A stretch of 64,000 nucleotides of DNA from Isoetes taiwanensis (GCA_021234155.1 JAJEKV010000281.1:62001-126000), one strand, 5' to 3'. Numbered from the stretch's first letter, positions 21,664 through 35,508 are shown. Notes: generated by a model from the sequence alone, not told the origin. Numbers and translations: made by a program.

Positions 21664-22015
21664 CAACAAGAGATGAGACCGAGGCCGTAAGAATAGATCA
21701 CCGATTCGACCTATCTTAATAGCCCATGGATGAACGGAACGGAATGGGTCATGGATCCCTTTTCTCTCTCTGCTGTTTACCGCTTCCCGCCCACGACGCC
21801 CAGAAGAGCTCGTGAGAAGGCTGCTGGACGGCTTTTCTTATCAAGGAAGGCAACCAGATTTTCAGGGTATTTTCTAATTTTACAGGCCGTCGATGCAAAA
21901 TATTGGAGATCCAACGGCCTACAATAATTTTTGCTGATGTGTCACGACACGTGGCATAGCTAGAAACGCAGGAAAGTGGGCAAGGGGGGTTAGGCAACCC
22001 TGCTAAAAAAAAAAA

Positions 22016-25000
22016 CTAGCAAAAGGCACACCAGAAGGCTTTAGCAAGGTCAATGCTTGGTAATAGATTTTTTAGCAACATGTGAGTATCAAGAATTTAG
22101 GATTGATGTCATTAGACAGTGGTTTGTGGTAAATTATTGTGCTTGAAGACTAACTTGTATTTGGTGATTTTTTCTTTGTATTTCAAGCAATATTTCTTGG
22201 TTTTGCTCGTTGTTCCTTCATTTTTGTGTCTTGTTACAAATTGAATTGCAGAATCACAATATACATTTTTGAACTAAAGTACTTGATGCAAAATAAACCT
22301 TATGACATTAGCGGGTTGGTTGTAGACATTAATGGATGCATGCATAAGTCCTTGAACTCAAACATGTATAGAAGTTGATTCTCTTCTCTGATGGCTTTCT
22401 TTAGGACAATTTTTTTTTGGTGTTTTGAAGAAGTGATTATTTGTTACGTAGTAAATTATAAAGGGCATCTCATAGTGCTTCAAAGGTATAATTGATCGTT
22501 CAAGGTTATTATTAATTTTTCTGAAGTGTCCACTATTTGAGGGCGTGTTAAATCATTTCCTATAAGAAATATAAGGAGCAACGTTAGCTCCCTCATAGTT
22601 CCCTGTTGTAACTCTATTGTTGTAAGCAGATATCAATAGTGAATGCAGAAAATGTAGTTAAGATCTCTCTTTTAAACAAGATCGAACGTAACAATAATCG
22701 TGGGAATTGACAGGACATACCAAGGTCGTTAATGTGAAACACGCGGATCACAAGAAGATGGAAAACACCATGCAACCACATTCAAGCATCCTACTTATCA
22801 ACAATGTCAGCTAAGATTTTTGACTCACATATAGTTACAATATCGTAAAATTGGATTTTCATTGTTATTTAGTTCACAACAAACGTTGCATTACTAAATA
22901 CAATAAGATGGATACACAAATTGTCAAATTACCCTAGGGTTTCCAGCTTGTGAGTTGTTGCAACTGATGTTGTAGAATCACAGAGTCTATGCTTGTATGT
23001 CCCATTTACCAAGAGGGTGGGCACAATAGTAGCCCGTTGTGCAACAAAAGGAGCCACAGATAGAGTTGGATCTTCTGATAAGGCTGGATCTTCAGAACAA
23101 TACAGCATGTGAAAAATTTAACTCCCATTCCCACGAGGAAAACAAGTTACGAAAAGCACATTACATGTGGATACTATACTAAAATTTTTGAGATGATGAT
23201 ATAGCCAATGATGGAATCGCCTCTTTGATTTTAGAGATATCAACAGGGAGGAGGTTTGTGTGAAAAAACAGAATTGTGCACTCAATCAAGCCTTTAGAGT
23301 GCATAAGAAATTTCACTATAGATGCCATATCCTAGACAATTTATGCACTTAGACGCAATGATGGAATCAACGAATCCTATTGTTTAAATTTGGTTTTTCC
23401 GGCAAGTGGAAAACTTTTTGGATTTTTTTTAGGTAACTTTCCCTAAGGTTATAAGGATTTTGAGAGTCGGAAAAATTTTCTGATTATCCAAAAATCAAGT
23501 ATTTTTGTTTCATATGATTTTGGCATCCGATTTTTTCCTTTTTAACATCGTGCGTGCCACAATTTATCGGGATCATGCAGTACTGGATGCAGTGTTTCGT
23601 GGATTCAGAGCAATTTTTTGGAGCCAAACGATCTTGCTCATTGCTCAGAGTTGGGCAACAGTGGGTTAATATCCTTTTATATTTCTCAAGCATGTCATTT
23701 GCCATCGCCCAACTCATATCATTTGGGTGACAATCTATCAGACTCAGATTTTTTGGTAAACGATGATGAGGAGTTTCTTGCCCTTTTCGTGGGTCTCATC
23801 GAAAGCATATTGCTTTGTGGACTTAGGTACTTATATGAATAGACCATGTTGCAGGCAGAGTTCCAAAGGCAACGCAAGAAAGGTATTATGCTCTAGATAT
23901 TTTCTAGGGTTTGATTTCGACGTCTATGATCGTATTGAACCAGGAGTTCAATTTTCGTGGTGCAGGATATTATGTAGCAGACAATTTTATTTTTGGAATT
24001 CAAATGGACTTATTTGAATGTCTCTGCATGAAGTAAACGCTAAAATCCTGTAAAGATGCAACCTTGAGGTACTCTTCTATCTTAAAGGTCTCAGATGTAT
24101 TTGTGTGCAGACTACAGGTGTTATAATCTTTGCTTCATGTCTGAAGCATAAATAAATGGTATATCTGGAGCTTCCAGGTGCTTTTGCATGAATATGATAT
24201 GGAAGAAGCTTTTCCTAGCTGGTTATATATTGTGCAACTGTGTCCAGTGATTGGCAACTGGGGCTTACATACACCTACATTTAAGAGCTATTATGAGTAT
24301 GGCAGCCCTCTAATTCCTGATAATATGTTTATCTGGATAAAGACCAATTTTACCATCTTCTATTTATCTCGAAGGGAACGTGTTACTACATTCTTCCTTC
24401 TAATGAGGTCATACCTAAAGTAATTGCTTAGATAAAGCAATAACCATCACACTGGCAATGTGCTTATACTAAATTTTAGATTTTATTTAGACTGATCTTG
24501 CATCTAATGCACTGTACACATTACAGAGAACAGTAGCTTTGAGACAACAAAATATGTCCCAAGTGGAACTCTTAGAAAGAGCCCAAGTTTTCATCATGAG
24601 GGAATCCATGCTATTACAGGAGTGAAACATATGGTGTCCGACTTATGAGGTTGAATCTAATCTTTTTTCCAGGTTAGTTCTTTGCAAACTTATCAATGGG
24701 CAGTTTAAAGTAATGGATGGTTTGCAAGTTAGCTCAGATGTCTGTTCTCCGAGCTCCAGCCACAGGCTCCATTATCATTACAAGCATTCTTGAGGTTTGG
24801 ATTATCCTTGCAAAAATTTGTTTCTTTTGATTCTTGAGTTTCCTTAGTTGGCCTGTATTTGGTTTACATCTAATGCCTATCACACTTTCAGATATGTTGC
24901 ATCATGATTATAGTTGCTGCATCAAACTACGAATGCCCATTACATGCCAACTGCAAGAGCCAAGTGCATGCATTTATTGCTCGCGATAGATTTATTTGAA

Positions 25001-26561
25001 AGCCCCATTTTTGTTCGAATTTGAATGCCATTTTTGTTTTGGCTTTTGTCTCAAGTGCCACTCCTGCATGCATTTGGGTTGAACGCTTGCATTTGGTCTA
25101 ACCTGTGCCTTTAAGTGTCGCCAACCTTACTGTTTTCGAAACCACCTCGGTGTTTAGAAGCACGTCAACCTCACTGTTTGACCGTCAGACATCTGCTGAT
25201 AAGTTCGCATCATTTTTTGAATTGTTTTTGTTTGATTATCAGTCCTATCCAGAAGATATTCAGAAGAGTAATTAAGGTTGTCTGCAAGGATTGAGGTTGG
25301 TATAGCAAAGGAGGCTCAATACCATTTTTTGAGCCAACAAAAAATGCTCATTTCTCTCTGCAATTGACTTAGATCCAGTTGCATGAACCAGGAAACTAAG
25401 TTGGGTTGCTTAATCAGACCCAAAATATCGGCCACAAATCACAATCCATGAGACATCGGAATTTCCTTGCTGCTATAGGTTATAGTTAGCGCACAGATTT
25501 TTATTACCATAGTCATGAGCATAATACATCCTAAGAAATGTTAATGTTTTGTAGGTATATTTTGCACCGCCTTATTTTCTGTTGAAAGCGAGTATGCATT
25601 CTGCATTATTCAAATTATGATTTCACATGTTGGCTTCATTGAAGCATTTTTTGTTTCTATTTTGTTGTGGTGGATCGTCATCTTCGTTTTCTTCTTAGGG
25701 GAACCAATCTATTTCATCGTGGCCAGTCATTTTAGAGGTAAAATAATGGATCTATTATTACCAGCATTTTGTTTATCTAAATCTATTGTTTAAATTTGGC
25801 TCAGCTTGGTGTTTGTGGCTAGAGATGTTCCAATCCAGCTTATACTTGCAGGCAGAAGGAACTTTTTCTCTGTTAGATACTCTATTTTGCTTTATGGGTT
25901 TATGGGACGGGCTTCAATGGCTGTATGGCTTCACAAATCTACATCCAATATTTGTCGGTAAGTCGCACATTTAACAGAGGTCTAGACAATTTAAGAATTT
26001 GTTTAGCTTGCAGCCAGCAATAGGTTAATGTCAATCCATTATACAATCTCCTTCTACATTGGAATCCCAAGTATATGGTTAGTAGGCCAATGAAAATTCT
26101 AAGAAAGCTTTTAAATTTATTGGATGTGCTAATGATTATCAAACTTAAGTCATCATTGCACGCAATTCCAAAAAATGTCCTATATCCTTAGGTCTGCTGT
26201 CTGACGCCTCTACACAAACACGCATTCTTAGCTAACATATCTGACTCCTACCTGCTCAATCTTGATTAGATCCATATAAATGCTCCAATTGCAATTACAT
26301 TGCTTATTCATAAAAGCTCTCACTCATCCCTTCAGCAAAGAACTCATATCTTCTTCCTCAACTCACAACTAGCTTTGCATAAGCTTTGCTACACGTTAAA
26401 CGATTCTTCCGCAACAACCAGTTCTATTTACTATGACAAGATGACCATACCCCATATATTGCATGTCATTACCTGCAACTTATCCTTCAATACACAAAAA
26501 GGAAATGTAGTGATGCAACCATCTCCCCATCACTTCAACTTTCTTTGTCAATCTCCTGCAG
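22016..26561. other. Long stretch without recognisable genes
   Basis: Only short frames occur. The segment 22560-22680 (TATAAGGAG, then TTGTAACTCTATTG and GTGAATGCAG) faintly resembles an LTR R region. Nothing else could be assigned on either strand. Confidence 0.5.
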
Positions 26562-26665
26562 GTTTTTGATAATCTCTACCCTCATTACAACTTCACAGAG
26601 GAGTTTGCAGACTGGGAAAAACAGTTCATCCAGATCAATTATTATTCACTTGAAGAACTTCAGAG
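26562..26665 (+). pseudogene. Isolated exon of an unidentified gene
   Basis: An open stretch of 34 codons (VFDNLYPHYNFTEEFADWEK then QFIQINYYSLEELQ) is bordered by TCTCCTGCAG and GTAATG. Amino-acid composition and borders look like a real exon, but neighbouring exons and the gene identity were not found. It lies in the G-poor region preceding a Helitron 3' end and may be captured. Confidence 0.5.
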
Positions 26666-26669
26666 GTAA

Positions 26670-28925
26670 TGATTGTCAAGGTTTCTTCTGAAATTTGCAG
26701 CGATCAGATGCATATACATCCCATACATGACCAACTTCAACTGTCTATTTACAGCTTCGCTATACAGCTTCGCTCTACAACATCTTACAATGTCACGCTC
26801 CTTGGTATTTACCACGTGTCTACCCAACTCAATATATTTGTGTACATAACCAGCACTACCATTTGTATTGTTAGGTTTACTTGGCTCACTATTCCCAAAC
26901 GTCCTATTTATTTGCAGGTCTGCGGTATATTCTGACGCTGCACAAATCCAGTTGTAATTACACTTCGTGCATAGATTTATCTGGCCAATACTTGGTTTAC
27001 ATCTCTCTGCCTCTCATTTCTCAGCGAGATTTTACAGTCCGAGATTTGTGCTCTATCCTAAGACTACAGGGTTAATCATGTGCCCTCAATGAAGATGCAA
27101 AAACTCTTATCGCCTTTGTCCATAACGTATACCTCAGTGAAGATACAAAAACTCTTATGCGATTAACATTGCTCGAAATCGATCTCTGAATATTAAAGTC
27201 GCCAGTCTGCTATTCCAGCTATCCGTATATCCCATCTTTCAGCTGACATACTGAGGTCCATGTTCAATCTACATAAACGAGCATCAACAAGGTATTTACT
27301 CCATTGTCCATTCATGATTACTGCAACTAATTTGTCCTCATAATTCAGCACAACTTATTGTTTGAACTCCAAGCATCTGTGTCTCTTCTGCAGGTCAATC
27401 ATCATTAGTTTGGGAATTTCATGCTATTTTCCTCATCTCTTTCTATTGGAACACCGCATGTTTTAATGTAACAATTACCTTCTTGAAACTTGATCTTCCA
27501 TAGTGTATTGCAATAATATAGCAAGAGTCTAGAGGTAAGAAAATCGTATCAATTTCTTCATCTAACTTCGTAAATTTCTATACTGACGGCTAACTTCTTC
27601 ATCATCGTCCATATCTCAGCTATGATTGTCACAGAATACCAAGTTCAAGTCAATCCCTATCTGCCGACACCAATCCATGAAGGCAAAGCCATGAATATTT
27701 TCTTTCTTAAGTCCCTATTTCATCAGAAGTTGCAGATACTAATGTTGCATTACACATATTATCCTTCCCGAAGATTCGAGCTGCCTTGCTCTATCGCAAC
27801 AATGAATATGCATATTGGATTCTTTCATGAAATTATAGTCTGTCAATCACATATTACCAAACTATTCATTCACATGGGCAATCTACAAATGATTCAGAAT
27901 GCAGATTGCATTAGATGCAAGAAAAAAAGCAATTGACATTCTCTTTGGGGTTTCCAGCTGTATTGACACATTGCATTTCAAGGGTTTCAATTCTCACATC
28001 TCCTATATTAGTGCCAATGTTGCATTCTCCCATTGCACTTAACGCTTTCAAGTGCGGCATCTCTAATATTAGTGCTGATATTATCCAATTGGTTAACATT
28101 ATCAAATTAGTCTCTACATACTAGCATGTCAAAACCTTTAAATAAAGACTACAATGCAACTTCACCTTTCCAAAAACTACACCTTCGAACATCACCAACA
28201 TTTTACTTTTTCGTACCATAACACAAGCTCTAGGATCACCAACACACAGGTGCAATCAATCAGTATCTCGCCTATCACTTCACCCGAACTCTACAAAATC
28301 TTCTAGGTTCCTTGCATGCTCCACTTCACAATGTTTATAGCGATATCAACATGCGCTTCTCTTTTATTATACTAGCATAACCAATTCTACATACTTACTT
28401 TCCCTCTCAAAACATTGTCAATACCAACCACTCCAAGAGCATAGTCCTTTATAATATACGGGCATCTTCTTGCAAACATGAGACTTCAACTACGACTACA
28501 AAGGATCGATACAATTTCAGATGCCGCTACATACACTTATAACTATACTTTTGCTACTTACAATGTCGCTAACCTTCATGTTATTTATATCATCAAGGTA
28601 ATATCCTAAACAATACCTACCACACGCCTCACGCACATTATCTCGACGTCATAGATTGCATTGCTCTTTAAACTGCAACCCCTTAGCACCATCTATGAAA
28701 CAATATGAATATTACCCCCATACTTATACATCGTTTTCAGAATGAGCAATCGTACAATAGCTCAACCACAAATCAACAAATCACATCGTCACAAATGTGA
28801 ATTCCAATTCATCTCAACTACTTGCATATCAAAACACAACAAAATGCAAGTATTTGTACATAATCCAACAAAAAATATTGATTGTTCTACCCAACCATCA
28901 CACGACCATCTCTTCAAATCTTCAA
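26670..28925 (+). other. G-poor, strand-asymmetric non-coding region
   Basis: The plus strand is visibly depleted in G compared with C over more than 2 kb, most strongly from 28100 to 28925, and no credible gene is present. The skew ends at the Helitron 3' terminus at 28955. Confidence 0.55.
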
Positions 28926-28927
28926 AA

Positions 28928-28955
28928 GCCCGGCAACGCCGGGCACCATAACTAG
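28928..28955 (+). mobile_element. Helitron 3' terminus (+)
   Basis: The hairpin GCCCGGCAACGCCGGGC (28928-28944) is followed after 7 bases by CTAG (28952-28955) and a host T. A GC-rich palindrome just before CTRR-T is the diagnostic 3' end of Helitrons. Very similar hairpins occur at 55284 and, on the minus strand, at 62545-62559. No Rep/helicase reading frame was seen upstream, so the element would be non-autonomous. Confidence 0.8.
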
Positions 28956-28992
28956 TTTGCATTAATACTTACTTCTAAACCATATACCTCAA

Positions 28993-29118
28993 GTCACTAT
29001 ATACAATTGAACGGTTGCTCTCTCAAAATAGACAAATGATCCATCTGTAATTGGAGTCACTATATACAATTGAATGGTTGCTCTCTCAAAATAGACAAAT
29101 GATCCATTTGCAATTTGA
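28993..29118 (+). repeat. 63-bp tandem duplication
   Basis: Copies at 28993-29055 and 29056-29118 begin GTCACTATATACAATTGAA and differ at only a few positions. They start about 40 bp after the Helitron end. Confidence 0.9.
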
Positions 29119-29448
29119 TGGAATGGGCAAGAAATGAGTCTCCCTTGCAACATGTTGTAATGCAAGAATATTCCATCTGTTTAGCATCTGGTATCAAATA
29201 GCAACAGATTTATTTTTAGACCAAAAATTAATCTGTTTCCAGTTACAATATTTGGCATGGCAGAAATCTTAAGAACTAAGTATAGAAAAGTTGATATCTT
29301 TTGAACTAAGACATGAGACAACAACACTAAATTTATTTAGCACCATTACATGCCTCATCTCTAACTCCATGGAAATATAATTTGACAGCCAATACAATGG
29401 TATTGTCAGAAAGTCAAGTACTTTTCCCAAGATAGTGCTACATTTTTC

Positions 29449-31375
29449 GACCATGTTCACGATGTGGCATGTCCAGCATCTAGCAAATATTTGGGCATAA
29501 CTTGCAAATGCAAGATCCATTTCTCAAGCAAGAGTATCCATTGGAAAGCTTAAGGGAAGCTCTAAAAATTAAGTCTAGGTACACATCTTTCAAATTCCTA
29601 TTGTATATATGTCAAATATGGCAAAATACATTTGCTGTTCTAGTTCTACAGCAGAGTACAAACATGGAGGTAACTCCAACATGAAAGGCCACCCATGCCT
29701 CGGGTTCATTACAAGTATCAATGTGTTGATACAAGCAAGTCAAGAATGAATGGATCTCACTTATGTCCATGGAACAACACTCCTGCAACAGATTCACTAC
29801 AGGTAGTTCCACGTAGATAGAAGTTGTTTCGTCACCTATGGATAGTGCAGCATGGAGACACCATAGCTTGTTGAGAAGATCATTGCGGGGAGTGGAAAAT
29901 GAAGTATCCTGAAGCCTGCATGCTATTTCTCTACGGAGGCACATTTTTCTCAAAAACTGCTTTCTCGAAAAATACCTCTTCAAATCACATAGCCTGGTTC
30001 TGTAGCCCAGAAGCTTTAAGTTAAATTAACTGAACATAATCATTAAGTGGAATGTGCCATATGGTATTACATTGTAATTTCGGGCTTCGAGTTATTGGGT
30101 CTGGAATTTGATCTTGAGTCTTGAGGCAAGGGAAATAGCAGGATGAATACCAAAAACTCTAGTGAAGATCAAGTTGGGCTTCTTTCTAGTGGGATGGAAA
30201 GAGCCCAAATGAGAATTATTAATCAAAGAATCAAATAGGGACTTGCAAGTCGCACTCCTTAAATAAGGTTCTAAGAGAGTATTTGATCTTGAACCAGCAT
30301 ACCCGATGAGTGAAAATAGAAAAGATGTAATGCATCACAAAGACTTACAATTTAGTGGGACACATTCGGATTGGACTCTAACTTCAAGTTTAGTATTCCA
30401 TTCAACTCATTAAGACCCATTTGCTCAACGCCAGCATACAAAGGATAGGGCCGGGCAAGAGAACAATCTAGCAGCGCCAAAACCCCGTTACCTTTCACAG
30501 AATCAAATAGACATTCCAGAGAAGGTTAAGGTATCCTTTTTTCTATTAAATCACCAAGGTGGTGTGTAAGGCATCTTGTTAAATTGTTAAATCACCAAGG
30601 TGGTGGTCTTTCTGCAACGAAAAGATGTCATCTTGTTAAATGGTTAAACAAAGCAGAAAGCAGATGCTCAAGACCTTTTCTAACAGAAGTCACAATTGAG
30701 GCATCGCCATTTTTTAACCCTAATGTCTCACAAAAATCTCTGCATGGAAAGAAATGCATGCATCAATATAAGAAGGCAGAGTTTTTACCTCTTTTTAGAA
30801 TCAAGAACTGAGATGGCCATGTTCACCATGTGGCATGCCCACCAGCTAGCAGATAATTGGGCATAAGTTCCAAATGCAAGATCCATTTCTCAAGCAAAAG
30901 CATCCATTGGAAATCTCAAGGGAAGTTCTAAAAATAAGTCTAGGTGCACGTCTTTCAAATTCCTATTGTATGAATGTCAAATATGGCAAAATACATTTGC
31001 TGTTCTAATTATACAACAAAGTACAAACAAACATGGATGTAACTCCAAAAGAAAGCTCTACTGTCTGAGTAACTACTCTAAATACATAAATATACACACA
31101 TATTTATTAAAAAGAATGGCAAATAGTTCATTATCACCTTTTTAAAATCTCCAAGAACTGAGACAGGGATGTTCACTCTGAGACAGGGATGTTCACTGTG
31201 GCATGTCCACCAGCTAGCAGATATTTGGGCATAACTTGCAAATGCAAGATCCATTTCTGAAGCAAGAATATCCATTGGAAAGCTTAAGGAAAGCTCTAAA
31301 AATAAGTCTAGGTACACATCTTTCAAATTCCAATTGTATATATGTCAAATATGGCAAAATACATTTGCTGTTCTA
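29449..31375 (-). repeat. Three dispersed copies of a ~200-bp sequence
   Basis: Similar blocks lie at about 29449-29680, 30817-31050 and 31181-31375, all in the same orientation. Each contains TTTGGGCATAA, GCAAATGCAAGATCC and ATATGGCAAAATACATTTGC. On the minus strand the blocks share an open frame with FPMDILASEMDLAFASYAQ (best in the third copy), suggesting amplification of one exon-containing segment. No family was recognised. Confidence 0.75.
29612..29983 (-). pseudogene. Open frame of unknown family, 123 codons
   Basis: The frame reads LWCLHAALSIGDET, VVNLLQECCSMDISEIHSFL and YQHIDTCNEPEAW, ending in TGA. It is open back to about 30010 and has protein-like composition (Cys, Trp and His scattered, alternating hydrophobic pattern). 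No domain was recognised. Its 3' part overlaps the first of the dispersed repeat blocks, so it is probably a captured exon. Confidence 0.35.
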
Positions 31376-31911
31376 TACGTCTGCATCTAGATCATTTAAA
31401 ATTGCAGGGAGTTTTGATCCTGCAGTTTTTGCACAACATGGCTCAAAGGCTACCAGGCTGAGAAATTATATTCTTTCATTCGATCAGGATACTCTTCAAA
31501 CTTGAGGTAGAGAAAAGTAAGACATGCATTCATGAGACAAATACAAACTTTGTAAATCAGATGCAACTGTATTAGAAAATTTTGTACAATACACTACAAC
31601 AGAGCAAGAACTTTTCATGTAATGCAATATGAAAATGGTAGATAATGAGCCCTTGTTTATCATGGCTACTGCAAAGGTTAAATAAGAGGATGAATCAGAC
31701 ACAGTGTCATAGCATTCATGGAGTCAGTCACAAAATTTGTATGAATAAAATTGCCGCAATGCATACAGCAAAGCCCATTGGAAGTGGGTTCATAGCTCTA
31801 ATATTTTCTTATGGCCCAAGAACAGCATACGAACACACAACCTGCTTATGCCAGATAATGTATTTGGAATCCAAATCTCCATGTGCCCAGTGCATAAGTA
31901 AAACTAGAAAT

Positions 31912-32101
31912 GCTAGAAAGACCACATACTAGATTTGGAGCAAATACCTTGAACCTATTAGCAGAAGACCTGGCCGTAGATAGGGAAAAATGTCTGAAAT
32001 TCATATGCTAGAAAGACCACAGACTCGATTTGGAGCAATATACCTTGAACCTATTAGCGAAGACACAGCGTGAGATAGGGAAAAATGTGCGAAATCCATC
32101 C
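31912..32101 (+). repeat. 95-bp tandem duplication
   Basis: Copies at 31912-32006 and 32007-32101 begin GCTAGAAAGACCACA and share the CCTTGAACCTATTAGC and GATAGGGAAAAATGT blocks. Confidence 0.85.
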
Positions 32102-32658
32102 ACCACGGCACTATCTCGATTGGGCGTTCGGTGCCTCCAACAAGTTCCAGAAAACTCAACTGTCTTGTATAAGAAAATGAACCGAACTGCCGTGCATATA
32201 ACAACATATCCCTTCTGTACGATCTATTCCAAAACTACTCTGTAGATGGAACCTTGCTGCAAAAAGCCGTTGGTCTAAGCCAAAAGCCTACGAGGAAACA
32301 CTTGCAAGCCAAGAAGGAAAAGGATTTCCAAAACGAAACATTAAGGAACTCGTCTACTTCCTAAAAAATGAAGCCTGATCATAAATCCTGTGTCACATTG
32401 TTTGGTCTGCATGTCCCTGAGCCACCAAGCAAACCTAACCGTCTGATGGGAAGAAAAGCATTCGGTTGGAAGCTCTGTTGCAAATGGACGAATCGGCTAT
32501 AATCCTTGAAGAAATTGGCATGCACTGCAGAAAACTCCGTGAGCAAGAAAATGGCTCGGTCCTTGGAGACAATCCAGAAGGAAAAGCTAAACAGCTACTC
32601 CCACAACAATAACGCAAACCACGAGCACGGTGAAGAAAGCAAATCACAAGCACGATGA

Positions 32659-32985
32659 AGAACACAATGTGCTAGGGCCACGCCGAAAGCTCTTCGGCAG
32701 AGCTTTAAAGGAGGCTTGAAAAAAAGAAAAGGAAGTTACTCCGTGACCCTTTCCATCTCGAGGCTTCAAAGAGAAAAGGAAGTTACTCCGTGACCCTTTC
32801 CATCTCCGTGCCCATTTTTGGCAGATTTTCTAATTTCCCTGGCCTTAGATTTGCAAAAGCCAAGATCTGATGGTGCAAAATAAGGCACATCAGATTTTGA
32901 TGACGTGGAAATTACACGTGGATAGGCTAGAATTGCAAGAAAGGCTGTAGGCCCGGTAGGGCTGGTGTGCTAAAAAAAAAAAAAA
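32659..32985 (+). repeat. Dispersed poly(A)-ended repeat, copy 2
   Basis: It is a high-identity partner of 20117-20409 in the same orientation, ending in GTGTGCTA and a 14-base A-run. It differs by an internal duplication of the block GGAAGTTACTCCGTGACCCT (about 32727-32800). Confidence 0.8.
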
Positions 32986-35500
32986 TCAAGGTTCTGGGCC
33001 ATTGGAAAGCACCCTGAACGGGGACTCCACATACACTGGTGATGATATTTCTGGAACAGCGTGCTGATCATACTTTTAATCTGGCATGGCAGTGGCAACG
33101 AGTATCACAGTAAATGGCTATACCGATTAGCATGTGCCTTCCAGTTTCCTTATCCTCTAGCATCTGGACTATGCTTTTTTTTTTTGCTAAAAGTGCATTA
33201 TCACGGTAAGATCGCCGGCGTTGAGTTCTTGCCGTTCCTTGTTGGTTTTCTTTCACGCCTGTCTTTTTGTGCTCAGATCTCGGTTTTTAAAAATACTTGC
33301 GTGAGTGAAATTGAATACCTGCCTCGAGTAGGGGTAGCTCCGTCGCAAGTTCCCTTGTAGTATTTTTCTTTTGAAACTGTTATTTGCTACTTACAATCGA
33401 AATGTACGTTGTGTATACAGTGTTTTGTGTGATCACCTGTGTGTGATATGAAGACAAGTTTATATCTTCCGTGATGATTCAGTCTATTTGCATGAAATAT
33501 AGCCAACAAATTAGTGCATTGGCCACTGGAATGGCATCTGGGCTCGCACCATCAAAGCTGGAGACTAGGATTTACCCAAGCTGAAGTTTCACTTCCGGTA
33601 GCCGTGCTCTTCTTTCAGAGTGAGTTTTGCTCAATGGCTGGCTTGGTTGATTTATCCATAATTTTAGAAAGTTTTTAGGGTATTCCGATTTTCTACTCTC
33701 TTCTTCTTTGTATTGCTCCATCAAAAATGGATTAAAATGGGTCTCTATGAGCTGCACTGCATGACCATGTGCCAGCAATGCTTAGCACGTCTTCAAACTC
33801 CTGTCTTTGGATGATCTCTGTCTTCCATTTAACTTAATGCACCATTGCTTTCAGGATTACAGTTTTGTATCCTTATATGTTCTTAATGCAGGATAGAACA
33901 GTTGCAAGTGGTAATATTCTGGGATTGCTCAATTTTGGGAGAGCAGAAGGGGTACATTGTTTACTCTCTTGATTATCTTGAACGAGGCTTGAAAACAATG
34001 CTAAATCTGCTAAGAAAGGGGGAGAACCACAGTTCAATGGTCTTCAATGGGACATATTGATAAATCTATGGAAAGGTAAAATATTCTTCCTTTGAAGCCT
34101 ATGCAGAGCCATGGGTATGCTAGAGGATTGATATTTAGTAAATAGGGGTTTGGAAGCAAGAACATCCTCTGTTTGTTTTTCATACTAAAACGTTTTTGCA
34201 GTTGGACTTTGGTGCAACATTGGCCGCACTAGTTGGAGTTCTTTTTCGATTTTTTGGGAAGGTTAGTAATTGTGAATATCTTCTCAACAACCTTTTGATT
34301 GTTGCTCTAAGCCTCCTAGGGAGATCAAGGTTGATCAGTAGGACATTTCACAAAAGTAGGTTGGTGAGATACTCTAAAACAGATACTCTGTAGAGTAGAC
34401 TAATGAGATATTTTGGATTCTCGATACATCGCCATTGTATTTGGAATGCCAATTTTATAACGCATGATTTAGGCATGATGAAGATCTGCTGTTCTTAAAG
34501 AACATTGAGTTCAGTCTGAGAGTATGATCATGTGGCAAATAGCTATTTAAAAAATAGAAACTGATACCAAAAATTGTTACATTTGAGCAGGTCTGACACA
34601 TTTCATTCTACTCAACCTAAAATTGGATTCCTATACATAAGAATGAAAGAAGCCAGCAAAGAAGAATTTATCTAAATTTTCTAGCCAGCTCAGTTTGTAG
34701 GCTCCACCTTGATTATAAACCGCTAGCTCCATAACCACTGATAATTTTGGATAACTCCGTAACATTATGACCAATCCAACTTGCTTGTTATTAACACCAG
34801 CTTGCTTCTAGAATTCTTGCATAATTGTACAATTTAAACCTTTGGATTTTCGTATTCCTACTTTCATGTAACTACTATTTTACATTCTTAATAACTAATC
34901 TTTGCAATAAATCTTGCATTATACCTGAGCTGTCTCAATTCAGCATACATCCGTACTTTTGAGAATGGAGAAAGGTCATATAGAAATCTAACAATCTGCT
35001 ATTTAATGACACCACTGGCTCTATTTTTGAGAAAATATCCGAAACATGCCTTAAATCATGTAGTGGGGAACCAATCTTTTCTATCTTTTATTATTATGTG
35101 GCGCCATGCCATTTGCTTAAAATTATGACACAATAGTAGTGGAAAATCACCATTATTAGATCATGAAATACTTTCAAGTCAAGAACAAGTTATGAACAAA
35201 GAACAACTTGCTTATTGTCTGAAAATTCTAAACTATGAAAGAGGCAAGTCCCTTCTCACATATGCTTATCCAATTCCAAATTTTGAAAGAGGTAATTTCC
35301 TTCTCAATACGGCCTCCTACGCTTCTGCAAAGAAATTACTGCTGTCAGAAACATATTGCTTAACCAAACTAACATACGACGCGTTATGGACTCTGGAAAC
35401 ATGTTATGGACCATCCATTTTCTCCTACATTTTAAAGACAAAAAGAAATATCATTAAGGACCACACATGGTCCGCAGATGAATACATTAGTTTTAATCAG
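32986..35500. other. Stretch without recognisable genes
   Basis: Short exon-like stretches occur (for example after TTAATGCAG at 33893), but frames are interrupted and no family was recognised. The part nearest the kinase gene (35460-35520) is homologous to the kinase intron described separately. Confidence 0.45.
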
Positions 35501-35508
35501 AAGCAAAT

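Noticed and set aside
22560-22680. Solo LTR of a copia element
   Set aside because: Only a TATAAGGAG and a few R-region-like words are present. Ends and target duplication could not be defined.
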